Assembly (NCBI GenBank): GCA_017521025.1
Contig: JAFXEB010000011.1
Coordinates: 1-48,064 of the forward strand
Origin: Clostridia bacterium
Lineage (GTDB): Bacteria; Bacillota; Clostridia; Oscillospirales; CAG-382
Reading direction: 5' to 3'
DNA length: 48,064 bases
A program made the translations under genes and the position numbers. Of this stretch, positions 6,627 to 15,022 are shown piece after piece; within the stretch, counting starts at the first letter, position 1, and each line of letters starts with the position of its first letter. The notes beneath the pieces were generated by a model, which was not told where the DNA came from, ran no database searches, and worked only from the letters and a program-made list of their open reading frames with translations.

Positions 6627-9233
6627 ATGAAAAAGCTTTTAGCCGTTCTTCTCACTCTGGCTATGTGCATCCCCTGCTTCGGCGCTATCAGCTTCAGCGC
6701 TTCTGCCGAGGCTACCGAGCACGTGTACATGATCGTCACCAACCCCGGTGAGGATATGAACACCCAAATGAACATCGGCTGGCACGCCGACTACACCTAC
6801 ACAGGCTGCTATGTGGAGTATACCACTGCAGACGACACAGCCTTTGCCAACGCCAAGAAGGTAGAGGGCGTTTACGATGACGATGACTATCTGTGGTTTA
6901 TGGACAGGTATCTTAAGGGTTCGGGTGGCACTCGCTTTGACACTCCTTTCCTTAACTACGGCGCAGACCTGAACGGCCTTACCTCCGATACCGACTACAT
7001 CTACAGGATATGTGACGGCGAGGGCGGCTATTCCGACACCTATGCCTTTACAACCGCAGGTCAGGACGAGTTCTCTATTATGTGGCTCTCTGATATGCAC
7101 CTCAGCAATGACTCCTCCAAGGCTACCAAGTACAAGGCATCCATCGACTACGTTGAGCCTTTGGCTAAGTATGATATCGGTCTGTACTTCAACACGGGCG
7201 ACGTTGTATCCTGCGGCGACAGATACGGCTATTGGCAGGAGTACTACAACTATGACGTTATGAAGAAGTACACCTATGCCGCCACCGTTGGTAACCACGA
7301 CCTTTATGACTCTATGATGAAGGATGATAGTGCCTACACCGATTTCTGGAAGTCTACCGAGTATTTCCGTATAGTTTCCAACTATCCCGATAACGGCTAT
7401 GACTACACCTCCGGCAGACTCGGCACATATCTCTCCAGCGCAGGCTACCAAGACTACGCTTCTGAATCCGCAGGCACCCTCATCACCGTTGACAGCGGCA
7501 GCCTTGCAGGCAAGAAGATAACCGGTTCTGTTGACAGCACCAAGGGCAGAGCTTATTGGTTTATCTACAACAGAGTATTGTTTATCGTTTTCGACTACTT
7601 TGCAATGACCTACAACTCTGAGGCACAGATTGCGTTTAACTGGGCACTTGACGTTGTTGAGCAGAACAGAGGTAAGTATGACTATCTTGTTGCTACCGAG
7701 CACGAGAACCTCCTTTGGGGCGGCGACGGTACCAGCAGATATTATGACAAGTATAAGAATTTCCTTGACACCGCAAACGTTGACATCTTCTTTGCAGGTG
7801 ACAACCACGTTTATTTCCGTTCTCATTCCTTGGTAGACGGTCAGATAAACACCGATCCCGAAAAGGGCACCTACGTTCTTCAGGCACCCGCTATAACCAA
7901 CACCTCCTCCTACGGTCTCCATTCCGGCGCAGTAGGTCTGGGTGTTACCAGATATGCAGATGCTGACTATCTTGGCGGCGTTATGATAGACGTTGACAGT
8001 GAAGGTATGCATCTTACCGTTGCTACCGCTACGGGCGACGGCTCTAACTACAAGATATTTGAGGAAGTTACCATCCCCAAGAAGGTACGTTATGCTGACG
8101 CAGTTCCCGGCATCTATGAGCTTGGCAGTGAGCTTTCTCTTTACGAGACCACAGACCTTACCTCCGCAGTGCTCAAGACCATCCCCGCAGGCGCTATGGT
8201 TGAGGTTTATGATGCCGACGGTATCTGGGGTAAGATCCGTTACGAGGGTATGAGCGGCTGGACCAGACTCGTTGATACCGAATGTCTTTATAAGATGGAC
8301 GTTCCCTCCACCTACGGCGGCGTTGAGCTTAACGGCGGCTACAATATGAAATACACCACCGAGGGCGTATATGCATACACCCCTGCTTACGGCGCAACCA
8401 TTGCAAACGGTGGTTGGAGCTTTATGTATAACTACGTGTATATAGCTGAAAAGCAGACAGACGGATCCTACACCATAACCTCCGTTAATAAGGAGCAGGT
8501 GGCAAAGAAGGACACCCCCACCGCTGAAAACACCGTTGTTATAATGGCAGACAACAAGACCGGTGATGCTTATGCCGACGTACTCGTTGAGGGCTACAAC
8601 TTCACTCTCGACTGGGCACAGAACGCACTTAACTCTACCGACGTCACTGAGGAAGCACCTGTTTACGAGTTCTGCACCGTAACCTTCTGCGAATCTGACG
8701 GCACCCTTATCGGCTCTAACAAGGCTCTCAAGGGTCACGCCGCCAATGAGCTTAAGCCTGCAGAGATCGAAGGCTACACCTTCACCGGTTGGGATAAGGA
8801 TATCTCCACCATTACCGAGGACATAACCGTTACCGCAAAGTACAGCATTAACGAATACACCGTTACCTTCGTTGGTCAGGACGGCACCGTTATATCCGAG
8901 GAGACCGTTATCTACGGTCAGGCAGCTACCGCACCCGAAGCTCCCGTTGTTGAGGGCTACACCTTCACCGGTTGGGACAAGGCGTTTGATGTTGTTACCG
9001 AGGATATGACCGTTACCGCCCTTTACGAGACAGCAAGGCTCCTCGGCGATGCAACCGGCGACGGCAAGGTAAACAGCCTGGATGCGGCATTCATCCTCCG
9101 TTATGATGCCGATCTTACCGACTTTACCGATGCTCAGATAGCAGTCAGCGACGTTACCCGTGACGGCAAGGTAAACAGCCTTGACGCTGCAATGGTGCTC
9201 AGATACGACGCAGACCTTATACCCGAATTTTAA
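6627..9233 (+). CDS. Secreted metallophosphoesterase with SH3b, two InlB B-type repeats and a type I dockerin
   Basis: The protein has 868 residues, with GGAAAGG 8 nt before the ATG. The signal peptide probably ends near ASAEA (about 25-29). The domain order is a fibronectin-like cap (about 30-145) and then a calcineurin-like phosphoesterase with D156-x-H158, GD 191-192, GNHD 222-225, EHEN and GDNHVYF. An SH3b domain at about 500-560 follows. Next come two Flg_new/InlB B-repeats (about 685-800, each with EGYTFTGWDK). The dockerin occupies about 807-868, with two F-hand loops (DATGDGKVNSLDAA and DVTRDGKVNSLDAA). The dockerin predicts docking onto a cohesin-bearing surface protein. The enzyme is almost certainly extracellular; its substrate is unknown. 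The dockerin closely matches that of the subtilase at 38410-41835. Confidence 0.92.
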   Translation: MKKLLAVLLTLAMCIPCFGAISFSASAEATEHVYMIVTNPGEDMNTQMNIGWHADYTYTGCYVEYTTADDTAFANAKKVEGVYDDDDYLWFMDRYLKGSGGTRFDTPFLNYGADLNGLTSDTDYIYRICDGEGGYSDTYAFTTAGQDEFSIMWLSDMHLSNDSSKATKYKASIDYVEPLAKYDIGLYFNTGDVVSCGDRYGYWQEYYNYDVMKKYTYAATVGNHDLYDSMMKDDSAYTDFWKSTEYFRIVSNYPDNGYDYTSGRLGTYLSSAGYQDYASESAGTLITVDSGSLAGKKITGSVDSTKGRAYWFIYNRVLFIVFDYFAMTYNSEAQIAFNWALDVVEQNRGKYDYLVATEHENLLWGGDGTSRYYDKYKNFLDTANVDIFFAGDNHVYFRSHSLVDGQINTDPEKGTYVLQAPAITNTSSYGLHSGAVGLGVTRYADADYLGGVMIDVDSEGMHLTVATATGDGSNYKIFEEVTIPKKVRYADAVPGIYELGSELSLYETTDLTSAVLKTIPAGAMVEVYDADGIWGKIRYEGMSGWTRLVDTECLYKMDVPSTYGGVELNGGYNMKYTTEGVYAYTPAYGATIANGGWSFMYNYVYIAEKQTDGSYTITSVNKEQVAKKDTPTAENTVVIMADNKTGDAYADVLVEGYNFTLDWAQNALNSTDVTEEAPVYEFCTVTFCESDGTLIGSNKALKGHAANELKPAEIEGYTFTGWDKDISTITEDITVTAKYSINEYTVTFVGQDGTVISEETVIYGQAATAPEAPVVEGYTFTGWDKAFDVVTEDMTVTALYETARLLGDATGDGKVNSLDAAFILRYDADLTDFTDAQIAVSDVTRDGKVNSLDAAMVLRYDADLIPEF

Positions 9234-9258
9234 GCTTAATAAACCATTACAAACCACA

Positions 9259-9298
9259 ATCCCCCACGGCACGAATTATTGTGCCGTGGGGGATTTTT
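9259..9298 (+). terminator. Intrinsic terminator of the second phosphoesterase gene
   Basis: A perfect 14-bp stem (9259-9272 with 9281-9294; ATCCCCCACGGCAC on the left) encloses an 8-nt loop and ends in a T-run. Confidence 0.92.
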
Positions 9299-9352
9299 AG
9301 TAAATAGTGATCCTATCCCCCTTTGTGACTGTAATCTGCGAACAGGGCAAGC

Positions 9353-9391
9353 AAAAAGGCATCGGCTGTGGTTGAGCCGATGCCTTTTTTT
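9353..9391 (-). terminator. Bidirectional terminator serving the lipoprotein gene on the minus strand
   Basis: The arms are 9353-9367 and 9375-9389, with stem core GGCATCGGCT/AGCCGATGCC and loop GTGGTTG. It is flanked by A5 on the left and T7 on the right, so it ends transcription from either side. On the minus strand it follows the lipoprotein stop by about 30 nt. Confidence 0.85.
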
Positions 9392-9420
9392 ACTGTTTAC
9401 AGATAAGCTCTGTTATCCTT

Positions 9421-10386
9421 CTATCCTTCAAAAGGAACCAGCGACAAGCCACCCGTAAAGCCGTTATAGGCTATAGCTAAATACATCTGATTGTCCTTAT
9501 TGTCCTTAAAGGATATAGCACGGAATGCCAAGCCCTCTGTCACGGGCATTGCAGAGGCAAACTTCATGCCTGCAGGCAAGGTTTCATCAGAGAACAAGGT
9601 CTCGCCCGCCTTCATATTGCCGTCCATATTTGCGCCGTAATCAATGGTCAGGTATTTGAAGTCATAGAGCGTTGTCAGCGTGTTGAGCTCAAACCATTCT
9701 GCGCCGTCTTTGCTGCCGATAACATAACCGCCGGCAAGGACGTGGTCCATAGAGGTATAACCTGCATACAAGCCGAAGCTACCGTAGTCACTGCCCTCTT
9801 TTACAAACCTGATATATCCATTGTTAAGGGTTGCCATATCGAGATAGCCGTCGCCCAGCTCATACCTGCCGTATAGGACAGGAATTGCCTCACCTTGCAG
9901 TTCGGTGTAGACAACGATAAAGCCATCATCTGCATACCATTTTCCGTCTGCAGGTGTGCCGTTGTTGCCTGCGGAACTCTCTATCTTCACGGTGCCGTCG
10001 ATATTGATTGTAACGGCGACGGTTGCATCCCCTTCACCGCAGGTCCAGACACCACCTATAGCATCGTCGCCGCCAAGAGCGTGGCTGGTATCTACCTCGA
10101 ATAGCTCCTCAGGCTCCTCTTCAGAGGTAGTCTCTTCGATGGAGGTAGTCTCCTCAGCAGAGGTGGTTTCTTCGGTGGAGGTGGTCTCCTCCGTAGTAGT
10201 TTCCTCCACAGAAGCGCTCTCCTCCGAGGTGGTCTCCTCTACAGAGCTTGCCTCCGCAGAGCTGTCTGCTATGCTTTGGCTATCACTGCTTGATACACCA
10301 TCGGTATCCTTAGCGCAAGCCACAAAAAGGCTGAGCGCCATAAGAGCTGCGATAATAAACGCAACAGTACTCTTAATTTTCATCAT
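9421..10386 (-). CDS. Lipoprotein with Thr/Glu-rich repeat linker, unknown function
   Basis: The protein has 321 residues. The start is ATGATG with AAAGGAG 6 nt upstream; the second ATG is equally possible. A lipoprotein signal ends at SLFVAC (Cys24). Residues about 34-95 are a low-complexity linker built on EETTSxEETTS-type repeats, a typical wall-spanning spacer. The remaining 220 or so residues form a folded, glycine- and aromatic-rich beta-type region (GVWTCGEGDATVAVTINIDG, LYGRYELGDGYLDM). It could be a lipocalin-like or repeat-based binding domain, but I do not recognise a family. It is monocistronic, with its own promoter and terminator. Confidence 0.85.
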   Translation of the reverse strand: MMKIKSTVAFIIAALMALSLFVACAKDTDGVSSSDSQSIADSSAEASSVEETTSEESASVEETTTEETTSTEETTSAEETTSIEETTSEEEPEELFEVDTSHALGGDDAIGGVWTCGEGDATVAVTINIDGTVKIESSAGNNGTPADGKWYADDGFIVVYTELQGEAIPVLYGRYELGDGYLDMATLNNGYIRFVKEGSDYGSFGLYAGYTSMDHVLAGGYVIGSKDGAEWFELNTLTTLYDFKYLTIDYGANMDGNMKAGETLFSDETLPAGMKFASAMPVTEGLAFRAISFKDNKDNQMYLAIAYNGFTGGLSLVPFEG

Positions 10387-10430
10387 TCATATCTCCTTTT
10401 TTAGTTTTCAGCTTACTAATAAGCAAGAGT

Positions 10431-10459
10431 AGTATACCCCGTTATATACTTTTTGTCAA
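10431..10459 (-). promoter_or_regulatory. Promoter of the repeat-linker lipoprotein gene
   Basis: On the minus strand TTGACA (10459-10454) is separated by 17 nt from TATACT (10436-10431). The predicted start lies about 40 nt before the coding start. Confidence 0.85.
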
Positions 10460-10462
10460 GCA

Positions 10463-10498
10463 AAAAAACACCTCCGAAGGAACCATAGCCTTCGGAGG
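10463..10498 (-). terminator. Terminator of the opp operon
   Basis: CCTCCGAAGG (10471-10480) pairs perfectly with CCTTCGGAGG (10489-10498). On the minus strand the stem is followed by GT and a run of seven T (10469-10463). It lies 9 nt after the last gene of the operon and just upstream of the next gene's promoter. Confidence 0.9.
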
Positions 10499-10506
10499 CG
10501 TATATA

Positions 10507-10782
10507 TTAACTGAGCCAAACCTTAGTACAAAACAATATAAAAAGGAAGAACACAAGGGCAAAAACACCTGCCACAAGGAGTGCAGCGGCAAAAACGCCG
10601 CCCATCATTGCACGCTTCTCAGAGCCTGAAAGATACACACCGTCTACGGTGTTTTTATCCGCCTGCTCTGTCTTTTTCTTTTCGGCACGGTGCTTATTGT
10701 ACCAGGGCATACCGTCAACGTTCATATTGGAAACGGTTCTGCCGTCATCATCCTCATACTGTTTACGGTCTTGATTTTTCAT
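10507..10782 (-). CDS. Small single-pass membrane protein at the end of the opp operon
   Basis: The protein has 91 residues. The N-terminal half is polar and charged (KNQDRKQYEDDDGR, KHRAEKKKTEQADK). Residues about 59-87 form one hydrophobic segment (AMMGGVFAAALLVAGVFALVFF). It starts 6 nt after the oppF stop with only a weak ribosome site (AGGCGG almost touching the ATG), so translation probably depends on coupling to oppF. No family was recognised. Its place in the operon suggests an accessory to the peptide transporter, but that is inference. Confidence 0.75.
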   Translation of the reverse strand: MKNQDRKQYEDDDGRTVSNMNVDGMPWYNKHRAEKKKTEQADKNTVDGVYLSGSEKRAMMGGVFAAALLVAGVFALVFFLFILFCTKVWLS

Positions 10783-10788
10783 AGCCGC

Positions 10789-11907
10789 CTATATTCCCTT
10801 ATCGTAGAGGTGGCAAGCTACGAAATGACCGGGCTCGTACTCGTGAAACCTTGGAGCCTCCTCAGAGCAGCGTGCCATACACTTACTGCAACGGGTGTGG
10901 AACTTACAGCCCTTGGGGGGATTTGCGGGGCTGGGCAGGTCGCCGTCGAGGACGATACGGTTCATCTTTACGTCAGGGTCGGGCACGGGGATCGCAGAAA
11001 GCAGCGCCTGAGTATAGGGGTGGAGAGGCTTTTCAAAAAGTGCGTCCTTCGATGCCAGCTCTACCATACTGCCAAGATACATTACCGCTACGTCATCGGA
11101 TATATGCTGAACAACGGAGAGGTCGTGGGAGATGAAGATATATGTAAGTCCTCTCTCCTTCTGCAGGTCCTTGAGCAGGTTTATGATCTGCGCCTGAATG
11201 GAAACGTCAAGTGCAGAAACAGGCTCATCACACACCACTACCTTGGGGTTCATCGCCAAGGCACGGGCGATACAGATACGCTGACGCTGACCGCCGGAGA
11301 ACTCATGGGGATATCTGTCCTTATGATACTCCTGCAGACCGCACGCCTTCATTATCTTGGAGATGTACTCGTCATACTGCTCCTTGGGGACTATCTTATG
11401 CTGTTTTACAGCCTCGCCGATGATCTCACCGATGGGGAGACGAGGGCTGAGACTGGAATAAGGGTCCTGAAAGATTATCTGTATATTGGGGCGAAGCTTA
11501 TTCAAAGCGGCGGGACTAAGGCTGTTTATATCGATACCGTTCTCCTCAAAGTATGCGATAAGAGACGCCTTGTCCACTGCGACGGTCTTGCGAGCCTCGG
11601 CAGGAAGTGCCGCCCTTAGCTGGCTTACGGTGAGCTTGTCAAGGTCAAGACCACGGTAAAGCACCTTACCCTCGGTTATAGGGTAAAGGCGGAGCATCGT
11701 TCTGCCCATAGTGGTCTTACCACAGCCGGACTCACCAACAACGCCCAGTGTGGTGCCGGGCTTTATGGTAAAGGAAACATCGTCAACCGCTTTTACGTGA
11801 CCTATGGTCATCTTAAAAAAGCTGGACTTTATCGGAAAGTACTTTTTAAGACCATGTACCTCTACAATGGGTTTATCCTGAAGGGTTTTATTGTTATTCA
11901 AGCTCAT
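10789..11907 (-). CDS. oppF: Oligopeptide ABC transporter ATP-binding protein OppF
   Basis: The protein has 372 residues and couples ATP hydrolysis to peptide import. Walker A is GESGCGKTT (58-66), the Q-loop is IIFQDPYSSLSP, the signature is FSGGQRQR and Walker B is VVVCDEPVSALD with the His of ISHD. The C-terminal oligo_HPY region holds HPYTQALLSAIP and a four-Cys cluster (GCKFHTRCSKCMARC). This cluster is common in DppD/DppF-type subunits and is often linked to an iron-sulfur site. An insertion of about 45 residues lies between Walker A and the Q-loop (about 90-137). GGAGG is correctly spaced before the ATG. The gene overlaps oppD by 14 nt. Confidence 0.93.
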   Translation of the reverse strand: MSLNNNKTLQDKPIVEVHGLKKYFPIKSSFFKMTIGHVKAVDDVSFTIKPGTTLGVVGESGCGKTTMGRTMLRLYPITEGKVLYRGLDLDKLTVSQLRAALPAEARKTVAVDKASLIAYFEENGIDINSLSPAALNKLRPNIQIIFQDPYSSLSPRLPIGEIIGEAVKQHKIVPKEQYDEYISKIMKACGLQEYHKDRYPHEFSGGQRQRICIARALAMNPKVVVCDEPVSALDVSIQAQIINLLKDLQKERGLTYIFISHDLSVVQHISDDVAVMYLGSMVELASKDALFEKPLHPYTQALLSAIPVPDPDVKMNRIVLDGDLPSPANPPKGCKFHTRCSKCMARCSEEAPRFHEYEPGHFVACHLYDKGI

Positions 11908-13087
11908 TCAAAAGCACCTCCGGATCTACAGTTTTGGGATACTCAACAAACTCGCCCTCGTCACCACGGTAGCAGGAGACGAAATGGGTGTCGCTGACCT
12001 TGTACATAGGCGGATACTTACCCGAGCACTTCTCGGTGCAGAAATCGCAACGGTCCTTGAAATAGCAGTAGTTAGGCATATTTACGGGGTTTGGAACGCT
12101 GCCACGGATGTTGTAGAGGGAGTCCACCTTCTTATTGATGGCAGGCTTGCTCTTCATCAGACCGATGGTGTAAGGATGGATAGGATTATGGAAAATATCC
12201 TCCTTGGTGCCCTTCTCTACTATTCTGCCTGCATACATAACCACAACGTAGTCTGCCATGTGGGCGATAACGCCGAGGTCATGGGTGATAAGCATTATAG
12301 AGCTGTTTATCTTATCCTTAAGCTCCTGCAGCAGATCGAGTATCTGCGCCTGAATAGTAACGTCAAGTGCGGTAGTAGGCTCGTCCGCAATAATAAGCTC
12401 GGGGTTGCACACAAGTGCCATTGCAATCATAACACGCTGGCGCATACCGCCCGAAAGCTCGTGAGGGAACATCCTATATACGCCCTCTGCGTTGGCTATA
12501 CCAACCTGCTTGAGCATATCGATAGTCTTAGCCTTTACCTCCTCCTTGTTTAGCTCGGGGTTGTGGAGGGTGATGACCTCGTCCACCTGCATACCGATAC
12601 GGAACACGGGGTTAAGAGAGGTCATAGGCTCCTGAAAGATCATAGATATCTTGTTGCCACGGAGATGCATCATCTCGGAATTGGGCACGTTTACGATATT
12701 GTAAGCCTTGCCATCGCCCGAGTTGAAACGGATCTCGCCGCCGACCACCTGACCGACGGGGCGCTGTAAAAGCTGCATAACGGAAAGAGAGGTAACGCTC
12801 TTGCCGCAGCCGGACTCACCAACTATACCCACGGTGCTGTTCTTAGGCACGTCAAAGCTCACGCCGTCAACTGCCTTTACCGTACCGATATCGGTGAAGA
12901 AGAAGGTACAGATATTGTCGCACTCAAGCACGTTGTTGGGGTCACGCATTTTTGTTATATAGGTGTTGGGGTCTGCGTTGTTGGTATTTCTGCGCTTTTC
13001 GAGCTTACGGGTAAGCTTTTTGTTAAAGCTGGAAATACGGCGAGACTCTTTACCGCTTATATACGAGGATTTCTTCTTTTCGCTCAT
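11894..13087 (-). CDS. oppD: Oligopeptide ABC transporter ATP-binding protein OppD
   Basis: The protein has 397 residues. Walker A is GESGCGKS (90-97), the signature LSGGMRQR, Walker [13 protein letters not shown], and the H-loop lies in LITHDLGV. The C-terminal oligo_HPY segment has [12 protein letters not shown] and a Cys cluster ([14 protein letters not shown]). An N-terminal basic extension of about 50 residues ([14 protein letters not shown] and following) precedes the ABC domain and is not usual for OppD. It pairs with OppF to form the ATPase heterodimer. The start is 13 nt after the oppC stop with an AGGAGG-type site. Confidence 0.93.
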   Translation of the reverse strand: MSEKKKSSYISGKESRRISSFNKKLTRKLEKRRNTNNADPNTYITKMRDPNNVLECDNICTFFFTDIGTVKAVDGVSFDVPKNSTVGIVGESGCGKSVTSLSVMQLLQRPVGQVVGGEIRFNSGDGKAYNIVNVPNSEMMHLRGNKISMIFQEPMTSLNPVFRIGMQVDEVITLHNPELNKEEVKAKTIDMLKQVGIANAEGVYRMFPHELSGGMRQRVMIAMALVCNPELIIADEPTTALDVTIQAQILDLLQELKDKINSSIMLITHDLGVIAHMADYVVVMYAGRIVEKGTKEDIFHNPIHPYTIGLMKSKPAINKKVDSLYNIRGSVPNPVNMPNYCYFKDRCDFCTEKCSGKYPPMYKVSDTHFVSCYRGDEGEFVEYPKTVDPEVLLNELE

Positions 13088-13100
13088 TTTGCTACCTCCT

Positions 13101-15011
13101 TTAACGCTTCATCTTGGGGTCAAAGGCGTCTCTGAGGCCGTCACCAACGAAGTTGAAGGCGATAACGGCAAGACAGATAAGACAGCCGATAGGTACCCAA
13201 ATGTAGGCATATGCGGAAAGGTACTCAACCTTTTGGGTGATGTTGTTCATCATATTACCCCAGGTTGCGAGAGGATGCTTAACGCCCAGACCGAGGAAGG
13301 ACAGGGTAGACTCGGTAATAATAACGCTGCCAAGACCCATGGTTGCCTGAACTATAAGCTGAGGCATTACGTTAGGCACGAGGTGTCTGAAGATACGGCG
13401 GCTGGTGCTGAGACCCGAAGCCTCTGCCGCAACCATAAACTCCTGCTCTCTGAGAGAGAGTATCTGACCTCTTACCATACGGGCAACGCCCGCCCAGCCA
13501 AGCAAGCCGAGTATAGCCATCATCCATATCAAACGAACCTTATAGTCCATCTTAAGGGCGTCAAACATGGCACCCGTTATGATAAGGATAGGCATAGAGG
13601 GTATGCAGTAGAAAATATCAACAAGACGCATTATAAGGTTATCGACCCAGCCGCCGAAGTAGCCTGCGATACCGCCCATAATAACGCCGAGTATCATTTC
13701 GATGAATACAACGACAAAGCCGACCATAAGGGAGATTCTGCCGCCGTACATGATCCTTGCGAGAACGTCCATACCGTTAGCATCTGTACCGAGAAGATGG
13801 TCGGCGTTAGGTGCATCATAAATAAGGATTACGTAGGTGCTCTGGTCACACCATACGGTGTAGTCATTCTGCTCGGTCTTTACGGTGTACACCTTGTCCT
13901 CAAGAACGGTGTTGCCCTCGGCATCGGTGACAACCTTGCCGTCAACGTACTTGGGAGAAGGGAAGGTGAAGGTAGCGGTGCTACCTACAGCAGCGTTGGA
14001 GCTGTCACGCATTTCGCTGATAACGCCCTCAAGCGCCTGCTGGAACTCAGCACTGAGGTGAACACTGCTGTCCTTACCGCTTGCCGCAAAGGCAGAGAAG
14101 TAAGCACATTTTTCTTCGCCCTTGTAAAGGGTGATAACGCCCTCTTCGCTTGCGGTGGTGAACTTTTCGCCGCCGTACTCAAAGCCCTTGCTATCCGTAT
14201 AGTTAGAAAGGTAAGCGTGATACTTGAAGCCGCTGTCCTTGCTGTAGGTCTGATAATCAGCCTCGGAATAGAAGGTAGGGGCAAGGACGGTGGATACGAA
14301 ATAGTAGTCAACGCCGCCCGTGGAAAGATCGCAATAGATATCGTAGTCAAGCTTGGTGCCCTTGGGGTCCTTTACGATATCGTAGGTAAGGCCGCCAAAC
14401 TCGAAGCTGCCTTCAGAGATACCTGCGGCGGCTGCCTTATCAAAGTCGCCCTCGGGCTTGGTGTGACCGTCCCTGAAGGTGGCAATACCCTTAAGCATAT
14501 TGCCCGCAAAGTCTGCAACAAGCACATAGCTACTGTCGGTAAGAGCATAAACCTCGTCATCAAACTTTTTCAGGGTATAGTAATGACCGTCAGCAGCCTG
14601 CACGTTGGTGCTGTCGGAGCCGCTTTCAACGATCTCCTTTATTGCGCTGTTAACCATACGCTCTACAAGGTCAAGATTGGTCTTGGTGTCAGAATCGCAC
14701 TCAGGATTCCAGTAAGAAACATAGTCCTTTCTTATCTGAGCGTAGGCGTAGCTGCCGTTCTGATCACGGTAGCCGTAGAATATCTCGGTCTCGGCATAAG
14801 GATAGAAAAGGGGACCGAGGAAACAGAACAGGAAAAGTATTACAAGAACGCAGGTGCCGAGGATGGCAAGCTTATTTCGGATGAAACGCTTGAAAACGAG
14901 CATCGCAGGGCTGAGCACCTTGACACGTGCCGCATCATCCAGCGCCATCCGGTTTTCCTTAGCCTCCTCAGGCTTATTGTTAAGCTTATCGTTCATTTCT
15001 TTTTTGCTCAT
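13101..15011 (-). CDS. oppC: Oligopeptide ABC transporter permease OppC with a large extracytoplasmic insertion
   Basis: The protein has 636 residues, about twice the usual 300. Residues about 48-70 are the first membrane helix. Canonical OppC features resume at about 404 (DHLLGTDANGMDVLARIMYG) and run through five further helices, including the EAA loop that contacts the ATPase (AAEASGLSTSRRIFRHLVPN, about 528-547). Between them, residues about 75-400 form an insertion rich in Asp, Ser, Tyr and Thr, predicted to lie outside the membrane next to OppA. Normally this loop is only about 30-40 residues. Reading is continuous, so this is not a frame fusion. AGGAGGTG precedes the ATG. Confidence 0.93.
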   Translation of the reverse strand: MSKKEMNDKLNNKPEEAKENRMALDDAARVKVLSPAMLVFKRFIRNKLAILGTCVLVILFLFCFLGPLFYPYAETEIFYGYRDQNGSYAYAQIRKDYVSYWNPECDSDTKTNLDLVERMVNSAIKEIVESGSDSTNVQAADGHYYTLKKFDDEVYALTDSSYVLVADFAGNMLKGIATFRDGHTKPEGDFDKAAAAGISEGSFEFGGLTYDIVKDPKGTKLDYDIYCDLSTGGVDYYFVSTVLAPTFYSEADYQTYSKDSGFKYHAYLSNYTDSKGFEYGGEKFTTASEEGVITLYKGEEKCAYFSAFAASGKDSSVHLSAEFQQALEGVISEMRDSSNAAVGSTATFTFPSPKYVDGKVVTDAEGNTVLEDKVYTVKTEQNDYTVWCDQSTYVILIYDAPNADHLLGTDANGMDVLARIMYGGRISLMVGFVVVFIEMILGVIMGGIAGYFGGWVDNLIMRLVDIFYCIPSMPILIITGAMFDALKMDYKVRLIWMMAILGLLGWAGVARMVRGQILSLREQEFMVAAEASGLSTSRRIFRHLVPNVMPQLIVQATMGLGSVIITESTLSFLGLGVKHPLATWGNMMNNITQKVEYLSAYAYIWVPIGCLICLAVIAFNFVGDGLRDAFDPKMKR

Positions 15012-15022
15012 CGTGACACCTC

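Noticed and set aside
6639..9272. An 877-codon open frame on the minus strand, opposite the second phosphoesterase; similar long antisense frames lie opposite oppC (12963-15026), oppA (16440-18656) and the first phosphoesterase (4015-5673).
   Set aside because: They lie entirely opposite well-supported genes, have no ribosome site or recognisable domain, and show Val/Gly/Leu/Cys-rich composition expected from the codon bias of the sense gene.
10581..10784. Small plus-strand frames opposite the 91-residue membrane gene.
   Set aside because: No ribosome site; the minus-strand gene has a clear membrane helix and operon position.
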